Shown: positions 11,740 through 24,241 of the stretch, piece by piece
How positions within the stretch are numbered: the first letter of the stretch is position 1
How the letters are laid out: every line of letters starts with the position of its first letter
Assembly (NCBI GenBank): GCA_914767715.1
Contig: OU612069.1
Coordinates: 23,867,387 to 23,931,386, forward strand
From: Membranipora membranacea
Lineage: Eukaryota; Bryozoa; Gymnolaemata; Cheilostomatida; Membraniporidae
Direction: 5' to 3'
Length of the DNA stretch: 64,000 nucleotides
Position numbers and translations under genes: made by a program
The notes under the pieces: model-generated
The model's database searches: none
Told to the model about the DNA's origin: nothing
What the model saw: the letters and a program-made list of their open reading frames with translations, nothing else

Positions 11740-11945
11740 GTTCAGTCACTTGCCGCATCGCCAAGAATGGGCGTAGATATAGAGGGTAGTTTGAGACCTT
11801 AGTATCTAAGCCAATTTTTCTTAGTTGACCCCAGGTCTGAACACAGTTTGGATTCCAACACTCCCTAGTAGTCAGTGGTAGGAATTGCACCAACAGCGTT
11901 TAACACTTGCACACTGCACTCTAGCGCTTTAGCCAACTGCGATTC
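11740..11945 (-). mobile_element. Decayed tRNA-derived SINE relic
   Basis: On the minus strand a degraded A box (GCAGTTGGCTAAAGCGCTAG) and B box (GGTGCAATTCC) are followed by CCACTGACTACTAGGG, matching the segment after the B box in the SINE at 8820-9067. It is older and more mutated than that copy. Confidence 0.5.
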
Positions 11946-14900
11946 CCCCTACTCCTATATGTATAGCTACCTAATGTAATGCTAGTTAGTGGTCACTGAG
12001 GAATGATGTGCTCTTAAACCTCTCTCTAACTACATTAGCTTTAGATTTAATTTTTATGCGCAATTTTTACTGATGAATTCACTCTAAACTCTAAATTACA
12101 CACCATAATTTAAGGGTCATCATCTAATTAGCTTTACATGGGACACTACACAAATTTATCCTGGCTACGGGTGTTGTAAGAGATGTTACAGGTGCTCTAT
12201 GGGCTACTGTGGCTACTGTCCATACTGATTTGGAATTTATTTGTAATAGAGCTTATGTGTGGATATTGTTGCCTGGGTTCAAATTGCTGTGCCTTCGAGA
12301 ATTTGAATACTGTCTTCTCTACAACCATCAAATTGTAGCTTGTTTCTTGTGGCTCAGGCCACTTTCATTTTCTTGTCTACCTAATCGTGGTTAGTAATAA
12401 AATACATGTGCTACAGACCTAGTAGCATCACAGTATAAGCAACCTGTTATTCACATCTGAGATAAGCTCTTGCCACTGCAAGAATGATACTTGCACACAC
12501 AACACAAAAAATTCTGATAATCAATTCAATTTTCTGCTGCCCCTGTTTCGGAATTTTCCTGGCAGGTGAAAATAAATGATGATAATTTCTATCCTCATGC
12601 CGCTGCAAATGTGGCGGGCAACGTGATGCTGTTTGCATACATTGAAAGCTTATATATCCATTGAGGGCATTCAGCAAATAAATCATTGATCGATATATTG
12701 TGCTATTGGTATTCTCACTAGGAAAACTTCCAATAATGATCATGAATGCAAGAGCCGAATAGTTGGCTTTATAATTGAATGAATTTAAAGTCCTTAATAA
12801 TCTCTTGAATCATTTTTCCGCAGATGATATTTATTGTTGGTGTTAATTGCGTCGCTCAGTCATTCACTGACATCGTAGCAAACAGCTTCGATGAGTTTGC
12901 ACTGGTGTCACAACATAAAATCAAGTAGAGGAAGGTTGATTTAAAGTTGTTGAGTAGCACGGTTGAGCAGACCAAGAGCGTTATACGTAAATTCAAGAGG
13001 TAGTATTGTAATTCTCATCTTAAAACTTTTCAGGTCTCAAATTAACAAATTTTGTAGTCTTGTGTCAAAGAATAGAGCAATAATGACATGGAATTTCTTC
13101 CTCCAGCAAATCTGAGTGATATTTTTACCATGTGGCCACGTCAGAGATGAAAATAATGCTGATGCATTTGCTGCATTTTTAAAGCTTATCTTGATGACAT
13201 TGTGTCCAAGTTTAAGCTCTTTATAACCCACCACTGATGATTTGCAGGCAGATGCTGCTTTTGCCTCGTCTGATGAGTGTACTGAGTTGTCTCCTCATGA
13301 TAACCGCAAGCTAATATAGGGTAAATGACCAAACTTATACGATTTGACCCTAATTCCAGGCATACGAAAATCATATATTTTGGTGCCCATTTAAAACCCT
13401 ACAGCCATATGTGAAATATTATCAGCTGTAGCAGGTATGGATATGACTATATGTAAAATGAATGATAGGATTCATTGAGGTTAACCTCCTCCACCACTAA
13501 ATTTTGAATAGTGAATAAGTCAAAGTTGGTTAACATTATCTCAAGTGCCATTACTGCTACTTTAATGTCCCTGAATATCAGGAGCTGATTAAAGTGACAG
13601 GGCAAGTAAACAGGCCACTTGACTGTCTTTTATTTGAATATTTCAGATACTTGTATTTGTATGTTCAGTGTGATGTATCATTTTAACATCCGGTCACTGT
13701 GATTATTTCAAATTCTGCTTTATGATTAGTTCATTTCCATTCACAAACCTTAGCTATGACTATCGACTAAATATTTAATGATTCCAATCTCTTAAGGATA
13801 TTAGAGATCAATGGTCATAGCAATTGAATTTTCATACTGGAAATTGAAATCATAGATCATCTAGACATTAACTCCTTGATCTAGAATGAGACAAATCTCA
13901 ATTAGCCCAGTGCTATTGTCTTTATGAACAAAGTTTTTTGATTCCTCAGTGAGTCTCGTCCAATTAATCATTATTTTAAATTTTGCAATAATAATAAAAG
14001 CGAAAAATGTAGATTAAACGTAGAATGACATGGAGGTGTTGCTAGGATGGTAGCTTTTTTTTCTAAAAATAAAGTGATGAACTTAGGAGTTCTAATAATA
14101 ATCATAGGTTTTCACAGCCACACACCTCTGACACGGATTTTTTCTCTTTCCAAATGCTGCAAAAAGAGTGTTTCAGAAGCATATCTCTCAAATACGAGAT
14201 ATGCCAAGACAAATACAGCACATAATAACACCCAACAATGTGATTGGCTACCTGAGTGACTGCTTTCTGAGCTCTGAAAATATGTAAAAGCAAACTGACA
14301 ATCAACCATATTTGTCGTTTATTTGATTGAAAATGAATTGAAATAATTTGCAATAAAGGATTTGCAGTATTGACTCCAGTACAGACCAATTTATAACTCA
14401 ACATTTATAAGTTTTGGCTCGCAGTGTATTAATTAAGGAATTAAAAATGACAAATTTGTAAAAACAAAATATTACTAATCACTCAGCACATGTGAAATCA
14501 AGAAAGCAGGGAATTGAGTTATATCAAGACTGAGCCTTGCTGTAACATAGTTAACCAGTCTTCTTGCGCTTCAAATATCCCATGACTTTATGCCTTCAAG
14601 GCCTTCGGAAATAATTCTGGAGAAAGAATTAAGCAATTTATAAAAAGCAAAAACGATCGGAGATGCCTGTTGCAGGATGTGCAGGTTAAAATGGTACAAA
14701 CGATATTATGATATTTGATTTACTGTGGTTGTGGTAGTATTACCATCAGAGGTTTCAAATACGCAGTGTTGTAAAGTGTTGTGTTGTACGAAATGTAAAA
14801 ATATGTATGCATTTGTTTATTAAGCAATAGCTATATTGGATGTTACCAAGATAATACAACCTATCCTGACTTAGATGGATCATATTTATGGGATTTCCGT

Positions 14901-15093
14901 AATGAGATAGATGTCTGTGCTGCTCACTTTGTCCCAGAGGGTCTGTTACTTTTTACATTCAAAGTAAAGTTATAATCATCTTGTCATCTTCAGGGGTATG
15001 GTTAATGTGATCTGAAGATATTGAAGCTTAAAATTGAGGAGTTCAATTTCGAGTAAGAATTTCACGAGTGAGATCCGAAACCTTATATTACAG
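11946..15093. other. Long stretch without supported gene
   Basis: If the exons at 11490 and 15094 belong to one gene, this is intronic. A minus-strand open frame at 12447-12743 ends in a hydrophobic segment (IIRIFCVVCASIILAVARAY), but no splice or start context supports it. No repeats of note. Confidence 0.35.
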
Positions 15094-15255
15094 GTTTTGT
15101 TTACACGGGACTTCAGGGATCGTTTCACTGTTACTGTGGTAATGACTATGGTAGATACGGAGCTGTTCATGAGACTACCTGCGGCGATGCCTGCATCGGA
15201 AACCCAAGCCAGATCTGTGGTGGTTCTGATGTAAGCTCAGTATGGAAGTTATATA
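15094..15255 (+). CDS. Exon encoding the C-terminal half of a WSC domain
   Basis: A TTATATTACAG acceptor and a GTAAGTTTTT donor bound a 162-nt exon of phase 1-1. It reads FVYTGLQGSFHCYCGNDYGR, then GAVHETTCGDACIGN and QICGGSDVSSVWKLY. This is the second half of a WSC domain: the Y.GLQ..-C-CGN-YG block, C..C.GN and the terminal QICGG..S-V. WSC modules are cysteine-rich, putative carbohydrate-binding units of secreted or membrane proteins. The first half of the domain must lie in an upstream exon that I could not find. The final frame runs into a stop just after the donor, as expected for an intron. Confidence 0.8.
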
Positions 15256-16117
15256 GTAAGTTTTTAGATTGAGTTAGTTTTGAGTTGATGACCTTCAAAC
15301 ACCTGCGGATCTTATAGCTAATTGGGTATAGTTATGTGATGTTTGAGATTAACATTAGCAGCAGGTGCCCAGATATTCAGGACTATAAAAGGAAGCTTTA
15401 TCCTCTGTCAGTCATTCAGAGTTGGTGTTGCATTGCAGGTAATAATAGGAGCTAGCAACCTGTGATAACCTAGGAGCAAGGTCGGTAAATACTATTTACA
15501 ATCATTCCTGGTACTCATCATTCAGGGAATACGAGGCTTAATATTTGACATCTCAAATTGAATTTTTAAAATATATTTGTTCAGTCTGTCTCCATGGTTT
15601 TAAAAGCTACTATTTCCCCATGAAGAAGTCCTCTTGTTTTTTAAAGAAAGAGCTCTTGAAGCAAAGAAACATTAAAAAAAAGTTATAATTTTGGGTGCAA
15701 ATCCTAAGTTTTCAAAAACCAGAAACATTAATCTAGCCACTTCAATCTAACAATACCAGAGTACTTTTATGAGATAGTACCTTGGAAAGGGAAAACGTTG
15801 AGTTTGATAACTAAGCACAACATCAGATAAGTACTTTGAATGGAAGTGCAGAGTTTGCCAGGGCGAACCTACATTTGCTATTCATTATATGTAACAACAA
15901 AATGTTTCCATATCAGTATTGCTCACTTCCGGCTTTGGTTCAGGACCGAAAATGTATGCTGGAGATTATATTTTTATCTTTCTTTGAAACTGGAAATTCT
16001 TTTAATTTTAATTCTGCCGTCATATCTCCCTTACGCCTTTTCTGCTGACCTTAGAAAGGGTATCCTGAATGACCTTAGAATCACGTTTGAAATAAATCTG
16101 TACTTATTTGCTTGTAG

Positions 16118-16688
16118 ATGGTACTCAAAACTATTGTTCTATGTTTGCTGATCTGCTCTGCATTCATGATAAGTGAGTTGTTTTGAATGGAATCATAAAA
16201 TCAAGCACACTATTTTACTATTGTAACAAGTAATAAGCTCAAGAAATGCTATCAAAAACCACACTGATATTTGATAAGAGGATACTTACAAGCATGAGCC
16301 ACACTTTTGAGGCATGGAATTTTGCATATTGCAGGTTTTCTGGGTTGATGTATATCCTAAACATTCAATGATTGTCTTAGATGTCTGCTCAGCCTGCACA
16401 TGCAATGCTTTTGGGAATACATATGAAGTTAACTCAGACACAATGTGCACAACTTTTCAACAGGAAACTTTTCAACTGGCATATCCTCCTGGGACAACCT
16501 TTGATGTCAATATATGTGTATGTAATTTTGTGTCAAGAGTGACATGCCCAGCAGGCTGTGGAATTCAAACAACAACAACACCGACAACAACCACACCAAC
16601 AACAACAACACCTACAACAACCACTTCAACTACAACAAACAAACAAACTCTAGATTATAAGATTATAATTAAATTGATGTTTATGTGA
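16118..16688 (+). CDS. Small secreted Cys-rich protein with Thr-rich tail (two exons)
   Basis: Exon 1 (16118-16172) starts at an ATG and encodes MVLKTIVLCLLICSAFMI, a clear signal peptide, ending in a GTGAGT donor at phase 1. Exon 2 (16381-16688) follows a TGTCTTAG acceptor at the matching phase and runs to a TGA. The joined frame is 363 nt (120 codons plus stop). The mature part has eight cysteines in about 65 residues (VCSACTCNAF..., then CTTF, ICVCNF, TCPAGCG). A tail of TTTTPTTTT repeats follows, likely O-glycosylated, and a short hydrophobic end. An AATAAA lies 44 nt after the stop. I do not recognise the family. Likely role: secreted matrix, mucus or defence component, by inference only. 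Confidence 0.7.
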
Positions 16689-16731
16689 TTAATATTTTAG
16701 ATAATCAGATTATTTTGCAATCTTTTTGCAA

Positions 16732-16737
16732 AATAAA
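16732..16737 (+). promoter_or_regulatory. Polyadenylation signal AATAAA
   Basis: Canonical hexamer 44 nt downstream of the TGA of the small secreted gene, a normal spacing for its 3' end. Confidence 0.5.
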
Positions 16738-16989
16738 TCGACATATTATTTTGATGATCATATCTACCTATAATAATAATAATAATATGAACTTTTTTAT
16801 GAACTTTATTAAACCGATCAGTGCAGAGAAGCAACTATTATCATGTTTTACAACGTTTTAAAAACAATGACAAAGAGACAAGGTAGCGAACAATGAATGA
16901 AGGATGCTACATGCCTATACACAAAAATGAAAAATTAGTCAGTTGGTCAGGATTTAAAAAGTAAATAATGTGAAGTTAAAAATATTTAT

Positions 16990-17956
16990 ATAATAGACTT
17001 CTAGCTAAGAGCGATGTTCGGCTTGTTGGTGGGTCGCTTTTGATGATATCTGCCTGTGGTGATAATAGGCAGGTACGAATGTAGCGGATGGCATACATTG
17101 CTACACAGCTTCTCGATATCTGAGGCATGTGATGTGAAGGTTGACACATAGCCCATTTAAGTTGAAGTGCGCTAGCCGATCATCATAATCGTCAAGAGCA
17201 GGATGAATGAGTCTTAAGCAAAGCTTTTGGTGGCGCTCAAGCTTTTTCTTTTCTTTGTCGCAGAGGAATGGATACCAACTCGGTGCTGCACAGCTTAGTA
17301 TTGGTACAACATGAGCCTTGTAAAATAGTAACAAACTCTGTGCCCTTACACCGGCTTTCTTCAGACGAGTTATGGCATGTACCGCCCTCTTGATTTCTCA
17401 ATTACTTTTTCCACATGCGATGAAAATTTCATGTGGCTGTCGTTTGTCACACCCAGTAAAGTTACTATTAGTTTATCCTCTATATCGATGTTATTGATGT
17501 TGATAGGCGTTGTGCTTATGGTTTTCTGGAGAGTGAATGAGCAAGTCATTGATGTACTAGTGTTCAGCAGCATCGAATTTGTTTCACACCAGCTTGCAGC
17601 GAAGCTAGCGGCCATCTGCAATGGATTGTCTGAAATAATGATGTTTGCATTTCATGATGTGGAATTTAAAGTGATGGCATCAGCTTTCTTCACTACATTA
17701 TATGGTTGTGTCATCTGCATATTTGATATGCTCTATTGCTGGGTTGAGGTCGTATACGAAAGCATTCCACCAAGGTGGGCCCAGTATAGTTCCTTGGGAC
17801 ACTCCAATGCGGCATGGTTAGTAGTCTGATAGATGGTTTTGGAATTTTACACATTGTCGTCGGTTGGAGAAAAAACTCGGAACTATTCCCACCAGATAGG
17901 GTTGAAGGTTCAGGTCCAGCAGTTTTCTTACCACTAAGTCGGGCTTTTTCGGTCAA
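16990..17956 (-). pseudogene. RT core and C-terminus of non-LTR element 2
   Basis: Going down the minus strand: an RT segment in one frame contains RIGVSQGTILGPPW (near 17790-17815, the GVPQG..LGP block) and then IKYADDT (17709-17731, the catalytic YADD). 17370-17621 reads ASWCETNSMLLNTSTSMTC and LLGVTNDSHMKFSSHVEKV (thumb). 17101-17334 reads LLFYKAHVVPILSCAAPSWY and HQKLCLRLIHP (C-terminal YG-P-W and QK..L.I blocks). Frames shift between blocks, so the ORF is dead. It continues the fragments at 17934-19603. Confidence 0.75.
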
Positions 17957-19162
17957 ACGCTTTACTGAAATTCAGTAATAGGGATTGTACAGCTAGCATG
18001 TCACGATTGTCAAGATCTTTCACTATGTCAGCTGAGAACTTTACCAGTGCGTCTGTTGTACCAATATTCTTGGTATATGCAAACTGATGGTGTAGTACTG
18101 GAAGCACTAGTTTGATGCGGGATGACAGTATACTCTCAGTGATTTTTCCGATGTGGAAAAGCAAGGATATTGGACGTAACTCTTTGAAAGTCTTAGGTGA
18201 TTTGACCTTGTTTAGCGGCGATACCTCAGCCTGTTTCCAGTAGTCTGGAAATTCACCAGTATGAATAACTTTGTTGATGATATGAGCTATCGGTTCGCTT
18301 AGCACTTGGGAGTTATTACGAGATATCCAGCTTGGGTAGTCATAGGAGTTTGTTGCTTTGTGTGTATTTATTTTTGACAGATGGTGGTATACCTCCAATG
18401 GTGTTATTTCAGGTATGTCTATGTGGCTGGCAGGCAAACTAGGAAAATTGTGAGTTGCATTATCATGCAGATAATAGGTGTTGAATTGATCAACGAAATC
18501 AGGAATTGTGAGCCATTGGGCATTCATACACACTAAAGGGGCATTCATAGAGTTCGCCTGTTTCTCTCCAGTCAATTCTTTGATGTTATGCCACCATCGC
18601 TTACTCCCGTGAAGTGTGTTATTGATTTTATCATTTGTTCTGTTGGGAGCCGCTGCTTTAGTTGTGATGAGAGTTGTTTAGACAGAAACTTCCATACTGG
18701 GTTCTTTTTTCGGTAGGCTCTGATTTTCGCATGTCTTAGCTTTCTGATCAGCGGTGATGTCAGCACAGGTTTGTTGCGAGGCACCCTGATACGCTTCAGC
18801 AGGCAATGTTTCTCAAACACTGATTTGACCTTGAGTTGAAATCTTTCCACTTGAGTGCGAACTGAGTCACATGCGTAAACATCCGACCGGTCCGCAGAAG
18901 ACAACTCCTCGCTGATTTTTATCCTACTTGATGGAGTGATATCAGGTTTGTCAATGGTTACATAATTTGACAGTCTCGCTCGCATAGAAGATTGGACTCT
19001 GATGGCACAGTGGTCATTACAGAGGATTGGAGGAAGTTTGATACAACCTAAGTTGACATATTCTTCTACATCAGTGAATATCATGTCCAAATGGGCATCA
19101 CCGCGAGTGGGAAAATCAACAATCTGAGATATGGTAGCAGCGTTGTTATGTCTGCTGTGCAA
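17934..19162 (-). pseudogene. Endonuclease/RT linker and RT fingers of non-LTR element 2
   Basis: 18572-19162 carries the end of the endonuclease (DFPTRGDAHLDMIFTD, a typical N.-T.R...LD.IFT motif) and the basic linker. 17934-18575 carries the RT entry blocks: PLNKVKSPKTFKELRPISLL, GKITESILSSRI, HHQFAYTKNIGTTDALVKF and LLLNFSKAFDRKSPT (the D.SKAFD.V block). This is the standard order for a CR1/L2-type ORF2. Breaks lie at about 18572 and 17934. Confidence 0.8.
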
Positions 19163-19192
19163 AGATCGTTAAAGTCACCACACACGAAAAGT

Positions 19193-19603
19193 TTAGCATC
19201 TGGGTATGACTGTAGAGGCACTGGCGATTATATGATCAGTGGTATCATCTTTCAGCGACTGTGTTAGCCCAGGAGGATGGTATACGAGAGAGAATATGAT
19301 GGGATGGTAGCCAGTCTGTTTGTACATAAACCAGTATACAGATACATGTGTGGTCTTCAATTCTGATAGTTTTTGGGTTGACAAATGATCCTTGTCATAT
19401 ATGGCTACACCACGTTCATTTCTTTTACCAGCCCTATTACATGTATGCAAAGCAAAACCATCAATATTATATAACTTTGCTTTATTGCCGTTCAACCAGG
19501 ACTCTGTGAGCATAATGATATCGTACCTGTGCGCTATCCATTTCAACTCATTAAACATTTCATCATTTAATGATCTCATGTTGTGTAGATATATATTTGG
19601 CAA
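19193..19603 (-). pseudogene. Endonuclease N-terminus of non-LTR element 2
   Basis: The minus-strand frame starts PNIYLHNMRSLNDEMFNELK and continues HRYDIIMLTESWLN, GKRNERGVAIYDK and IFSLVYHPPG. These are the N.RSL..K, D-I..-TE-WL and YRPPG blocks of the EN domain of CR1/L2-type ORF2. The frame breaks near 19193. Upstream, in phase, is a repetitive segment (19720-19860). Confidence 0.8.
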
Positions 19604-19715
19604 TACTGCTTTCTCTTGAGTTGGTGTGATTTTTGCCTGTGGTATTGGGACAGGGTTATTAGGTACAGCTTTATTGTGCCTTCCATTGTTGTATATAGAT
19701 GGGTTATCTGCTTCA

Positions 19716-19862
19716 CGACTCAGAATTACTGGTTCCTTGTCGGAATGGTAACAACCCAGCTGTTATTTGTTGTCATACGCTTCACGACTCAAGACTTTTG
19801 GTCCCTTGTCGGAATAGTTACAACACAGCTGATTTTTGTTGTTATTGAATGGCTTTCTTGCT
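19716..19862. repeat. Two-copy ~66-bp tandem repeat at the 5' end of non-LTR element 2
   Basis: Two units begin with CTTCACGACTCA and include TCCCTTGTCGGAAT and TACAACACAGCTG-type segments in order. On the minus strand the repeat is translatable and sits just before the endonuclease, so it is probably part of the element's 5' region or ORF. Confidence 0.6.
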
Positions 19863-19949
19863 GTAATAAGTGTTGGTATAAAATTGGTCACTACCACCTT
19901 ATTGAGAACAGAAGCTCTATTGATAGATTTAGTAATTGGCTTTAGATAA

Positions 19950-20370
19950 TAAACGTGGCATGCATTCTTTTAAACTATCAAGTCGTTTCAGATAGTAAAT
20001 CCATTTCACAGCATTGCATTGTATACGTTCTGGATTGATTTTCAGATATAAATTGTATGTGAACCAGACCTGACTAGCGTATGCTAGAAGGGGTTTTACT
20101 ATAGTATGATATGCTACTAGCGTAAGCTTCTTTTAATCATACCAAGATTTCGGTTTTATTTAGCCACTAAATTTGTAATGTGTGTCTTCCATTTCATAGA
20201 GGAGCCCATTTGCATCCCAAGGTATCTTAAAGTGTTAGAAGTTGGTATTGGCTTGTCATAGAGATTGACCGTCATGTCAAGCTCATATTTGCCTACATGA
20301 AAATGGACCTATTTTTTCGGTGTTGAACACCATTCCCCAATTTTTAGACCAGTCACTGACAGTGTTGACC
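19950..20370 (-). pseudogene. 3' fragment of another non-LTR ORF2
   Basis: On the minus strand, in shifting frames: KNWGMVFNTEK, LRYLGMQMGSSMKWKTHI, then AYHTIVKPLLAYASQVW and RIQCNAVKWIYYLKRLDS. These match the RT thumb and C-terminal blocks (W.M.FN..K, YLG....S..W..H, LLYAS.VW). The piece lies immediately upstream of element 2 in the same orientation, so two elements are adjacent or nested. Confidence 0.65.
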
Positions 20371-20804
20371 GAAATTCTTAGCTTGGACTACACTCTGGCT
20401 AGAGAGCGCTTACTTGTTAGTGTTTTTTATCCTCTCCCATCTGTCTTAGCACTCTCATCGCCACTCAAACAATCTTAGATTTGAGCCCCCTTCAGTCAAC
20501 TGCTGCTGGGTTTTGTTGGAGAGTGATGTTCGCTGTGTCGTCCCAATTCATGGCCATTGAGACAACATGAACACCTTGTTAAGTTGGGTGGAAGGGATAT
20601 GACATTGTGCAATAGCACTTTTAACAATGAGAGTATGTTGATTGTCAGCATTTGATGCAGTTATCCCATTACATAGTTTCACTTTCCATCAGTAACTTCC
20701 ATCAATGAACTAAACCTCCTCTCAACTTGATTGTTTCTAGTCAATAATTACTATATATTGCTCATGCTATGGATTTGTCCCACCAACTCCTGAAGGAAGA
20801 CAAC

Positions 20805-21420
20805 TCATATTAAGACACATTCGCTTCTTTCATGAGTTTTCCAGGACGCATTGTAAGTTGTCACAACATTAGAATCCCCAATGGAAAATACGTTCTTTAG
20901 ACACACCCACTCTAAATGTTGTCGAAAAAGGAACATTCCCAGCAGGCATGGCTTAGCCAGCAACCTTTTGAAGAGGCTGCCAATGGGCAGCTTTTTTGTT
21001 GGCCAATATCCTCTGACATCACCTGTCTTTGATATGTATGACAGAGGGAGCCACATATCCCCATTCCCCAGCAACAGATAAAAGTGGTTTAAGATACTTC
21101 TGCTTTTATACTTTATTTTCTTGCCGTTGGCAGTGGCAAAAATAACTTTTCTGGACTGACAAAGCATAGCCAATTGTAATGGATTCACCATCTATTAGTA
21201 CGGCTCCAGCATTAGAACAGTTTTTTCCTCACTGTTTTCAATGGTACACAGAAAACTAGGCTGAGTGTAAAAATGGTTGTCAATGCGGGGTCCATGTGAT
21301 TCGCAGACAAAAGTAGCATTTATCTCCCCTAGCCAATTGATTCTTTTCGAAAATTCTCTACTCCCAGACATCGAACAACCAACTAAGAAATCAGTATCCC
21401 TATTTAATTACTGTGAACCA
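20805..21420 (-). pseudogene. Unrecognised degenerate coding region
   Basis: A minus-strand frame of 128 codons (20805-21191) is continuous after one frame change with upstream sequence (NWLGEINATFVCESHGPRID, FYTQPSFLCTIENSEE). Length and composition suggest former coding sequence, perhaps a transposon, but I recognise no motif. A frame change is needed near 21190. Confidence 0.3.
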
Positions 21421-23860
21421 GTATATCACATCTAAGAAATTTACAATAGGTAAATATGTGGCGATCCCAATTTTCACTTAGTATTAAAAATACCCTCTAA
21501 AATTTTACACTTGATATCTTGAGAATTTTAGGCCGCAGTGCAGTTTCTTTAATATTATACAATCACCTACAAGACTACACAAACTTGATCTGTTACATTA
21601 TTTTCTCATCAATAACACTAAGTGCAAAGCTTCCTCATGTGCCGTTCGAACTTATATGTTAGGATCATTAATATGAATTCATATCAATGGTTAGGATATG
21701 TTAGCTGACATATTGCCTATTGTTGGGTGCATTCATGCCAAAATTGCATGGCAGAGGTTGCTTATCATTAACAGTCACACAACCAGACAATGACTTGTTA
21801 GCCAACAAAATAAATGAGCAAGAGAATTGGAACTGAATTTAGGACAGTGACATCCTTGAACAAGCCTTCGCTCTCATTGAAATTACGTAGCAAAAAATTG
21901 GCAGCACAGACTTCATACTCTAAGCAGACAAGCATGACCTTGGACGAAAAAAGAATTATACAATTTATTAAAGAAGCCTGATGGACTCCACGAAAATTTA
22001 TGATCAATCTTATGACAAAAAACTTGAAAGAACTTATAAAACCATAGGAATTTGGCAACAGAGTGTAGCAAAATTGCAAATTCTGAATTTTATCGGGAGA
22101 CATTTGAAACAAAAAGTTTTTACCCTAACAAAAATGGGAGTTTGTCAGCATAGTTTTGAACATAGAAGTTTATCACGATGATACACCTGGCTGTTTGAAA
22201 TTTGACCAAAAACAAACATAAACAAACATGAAATTGCTGAGAAAGTGGATAACCTTGTATACCAAAGTAGGCAGCAATCATGCTGCCGAACTTCCTATTA
22301 AATGACATTTCTGAGTATTCACATAACCTCACCATCTCTCCTTTTTGCATCCACAAGATTTCAATAAAGCTTTTAAAAGAAAACAGTACTGCCGTTGCTC
22401 ATATTTTGACATTTATGATCGATTCAATAGTAAACATTTAGTCTTCCCTGGCTCTCAAAAAATTGCTTGTGTGCACCTATTACAAAAAAAAGAAGACAAG
22501 TCTCTATTGAATAGCTAGCTTCCCATCTCAATTCTGACTGCCACCTAAAAAATAATCGAATAGTTTTGGCAGCTCAACTTGGACTTTTCTTGGAGACAAA
22601 CCAAATTTTCTGCTATAGTCAATAGACAACAAACAACAATATCATACATACCTCGTGGGTGAGGAAGCAATAGCGCCGTCTTGTCTTCCAGGAAGGTTGG
22701 CGTCTGTTCTGTGGAGGTCTATTGTTAAATGTCAGTGCTTGGGTGTGCAGAAGTTCCAAGTTAATCGGATTGGCATCACATAGGTCCCAAATAAATGACA
22801 ATACCGCTGCACTATTCTTTTAGTTGTCAATTTATGTTTGAATTTCGACTTTGCCTGGATACAGGAACCGAAAAAGATAAATATGTGTGGCTCAATTTGC
22901 TTAGCCAAGTAATACCATTTTAGGAGTCAAACAAATTAAAAAATGCCAAAAAAATCCTAAGATAGCATCCTGCATGTAATGACATTATTAACATCACATC
23001 AGACATATTTTTTATGACCACGATCAACTTTTTATCAATAAAATAGTACCAAAAACTTAATAAAAATTTCTCATTTTTGCAGGAAAGATGAAAGGTTAAT
23101 ATTCCAGAATTGGTTTGTCATCTGATCTGGTTAATTCAAACATCAGTTGTCTAGTAAGATTCAGGAATTAAATGACTGATTTCCAGTATGTCTGTAGAAG
23201 ACTTTTTTTTTAAATTTAAAATTGACAGCGTTCAGCCTGAAGATTGAATAACAATTCTGGTATTTTTCTAAATTTGTTAACACAATCAAATTCGACTGAC
23301 GTATTTATTTGTGTTAGTGGTGATTCTCAATCAAATTTGTTCATGTGACGCTCATAGATATCATGTCTTATGAGACTGAAGCAAGGAGTCACTCAGGAAA
23401 CATACCATAGACTATCATTTTAGGTGACGGCTGCCACACTGAATGTGTGAAACATTATTAGGGCAGGTCTAATCGATAGTTAAGATATTATCTCGGTGTT
23501 AACTGTGACAACTCAAGTTCTATCCGACACTTTTAACACTTGAGATCTATATTTCTTACTGCCGAGCCCCAAACAGGCAGTTGGTTATTACTGATCTTCC
23601 AGTTCGGGCAGGGTCTGAGTCAAACTTGATAATTCATAAAATTTCAGTTATTTCTTCTGTGAGTTTTGCTAGGTTTAATTTGGCTGAGCTGTCTTTTGTC
23701 CCCTCTCTGTGAGTTAGATAAAAATAAATTAACTCTCTCCTCCGGAGTTACACATGCCAATATCCATTAACTGTGACACACAGTCCACTGTTGCTGATAC
23801 AAAAAATTATGAAATATTAGTCTTTTGTGTTACCTTACATCATTCAACATGCCTAAGTAT
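21421..23860. other. Stretch with no supported feature
   Basis: AT-rich sequence with only short open frames lacking splice or start context. Nothing recognised. Confidence 0.4.
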
Positions 23861-23962
23861 TATATCGTATTATATAAGTATTATATCGTATTATATAAGT
23901 ATTATATAAGTATTATATCGTATTATATAAGTATTAAATCATATTATATTATATTTCCTGGC
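23861..23962. repeat. AT-rich tandem repeat
   Basis: About five imperfect units of a roughly 21-bp AT repeat (TATTATATCGTATTATATAAG), including one shortened unit, ending in TATTATATTATATTT. Confidence 0.85.
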
Positions 23963-24241
23963 TCTGATTTGTTTGGACCCCTACCTAACAGAGTCCATAA
24001 ATTGCTCACTAAATTTAAATACAATAGTAATTTTAAGCTAGCTGTTACGCATTTTGAAATGTATTTCCTACACACAATATACTGCTTGTATATACAGAGG
24101 AACTTTGTATTGTTTTTGCTTCATTTTTTTGCACAGATGTTTTCAATGTTTTGTTCAAGACAAAAAATCCTTTGCGCTCCAACAACCCCACCTGCAGCTG
24201 ACTTGACTTCACAATCTATTACAGCCTATCAGCTCAGTTAG

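Noticed and set aside
12447-12743. Minus-strand 98-codon frame with a hydrophobic end as a gene
   Set aside because: No start context, splice sites or conserved motif.
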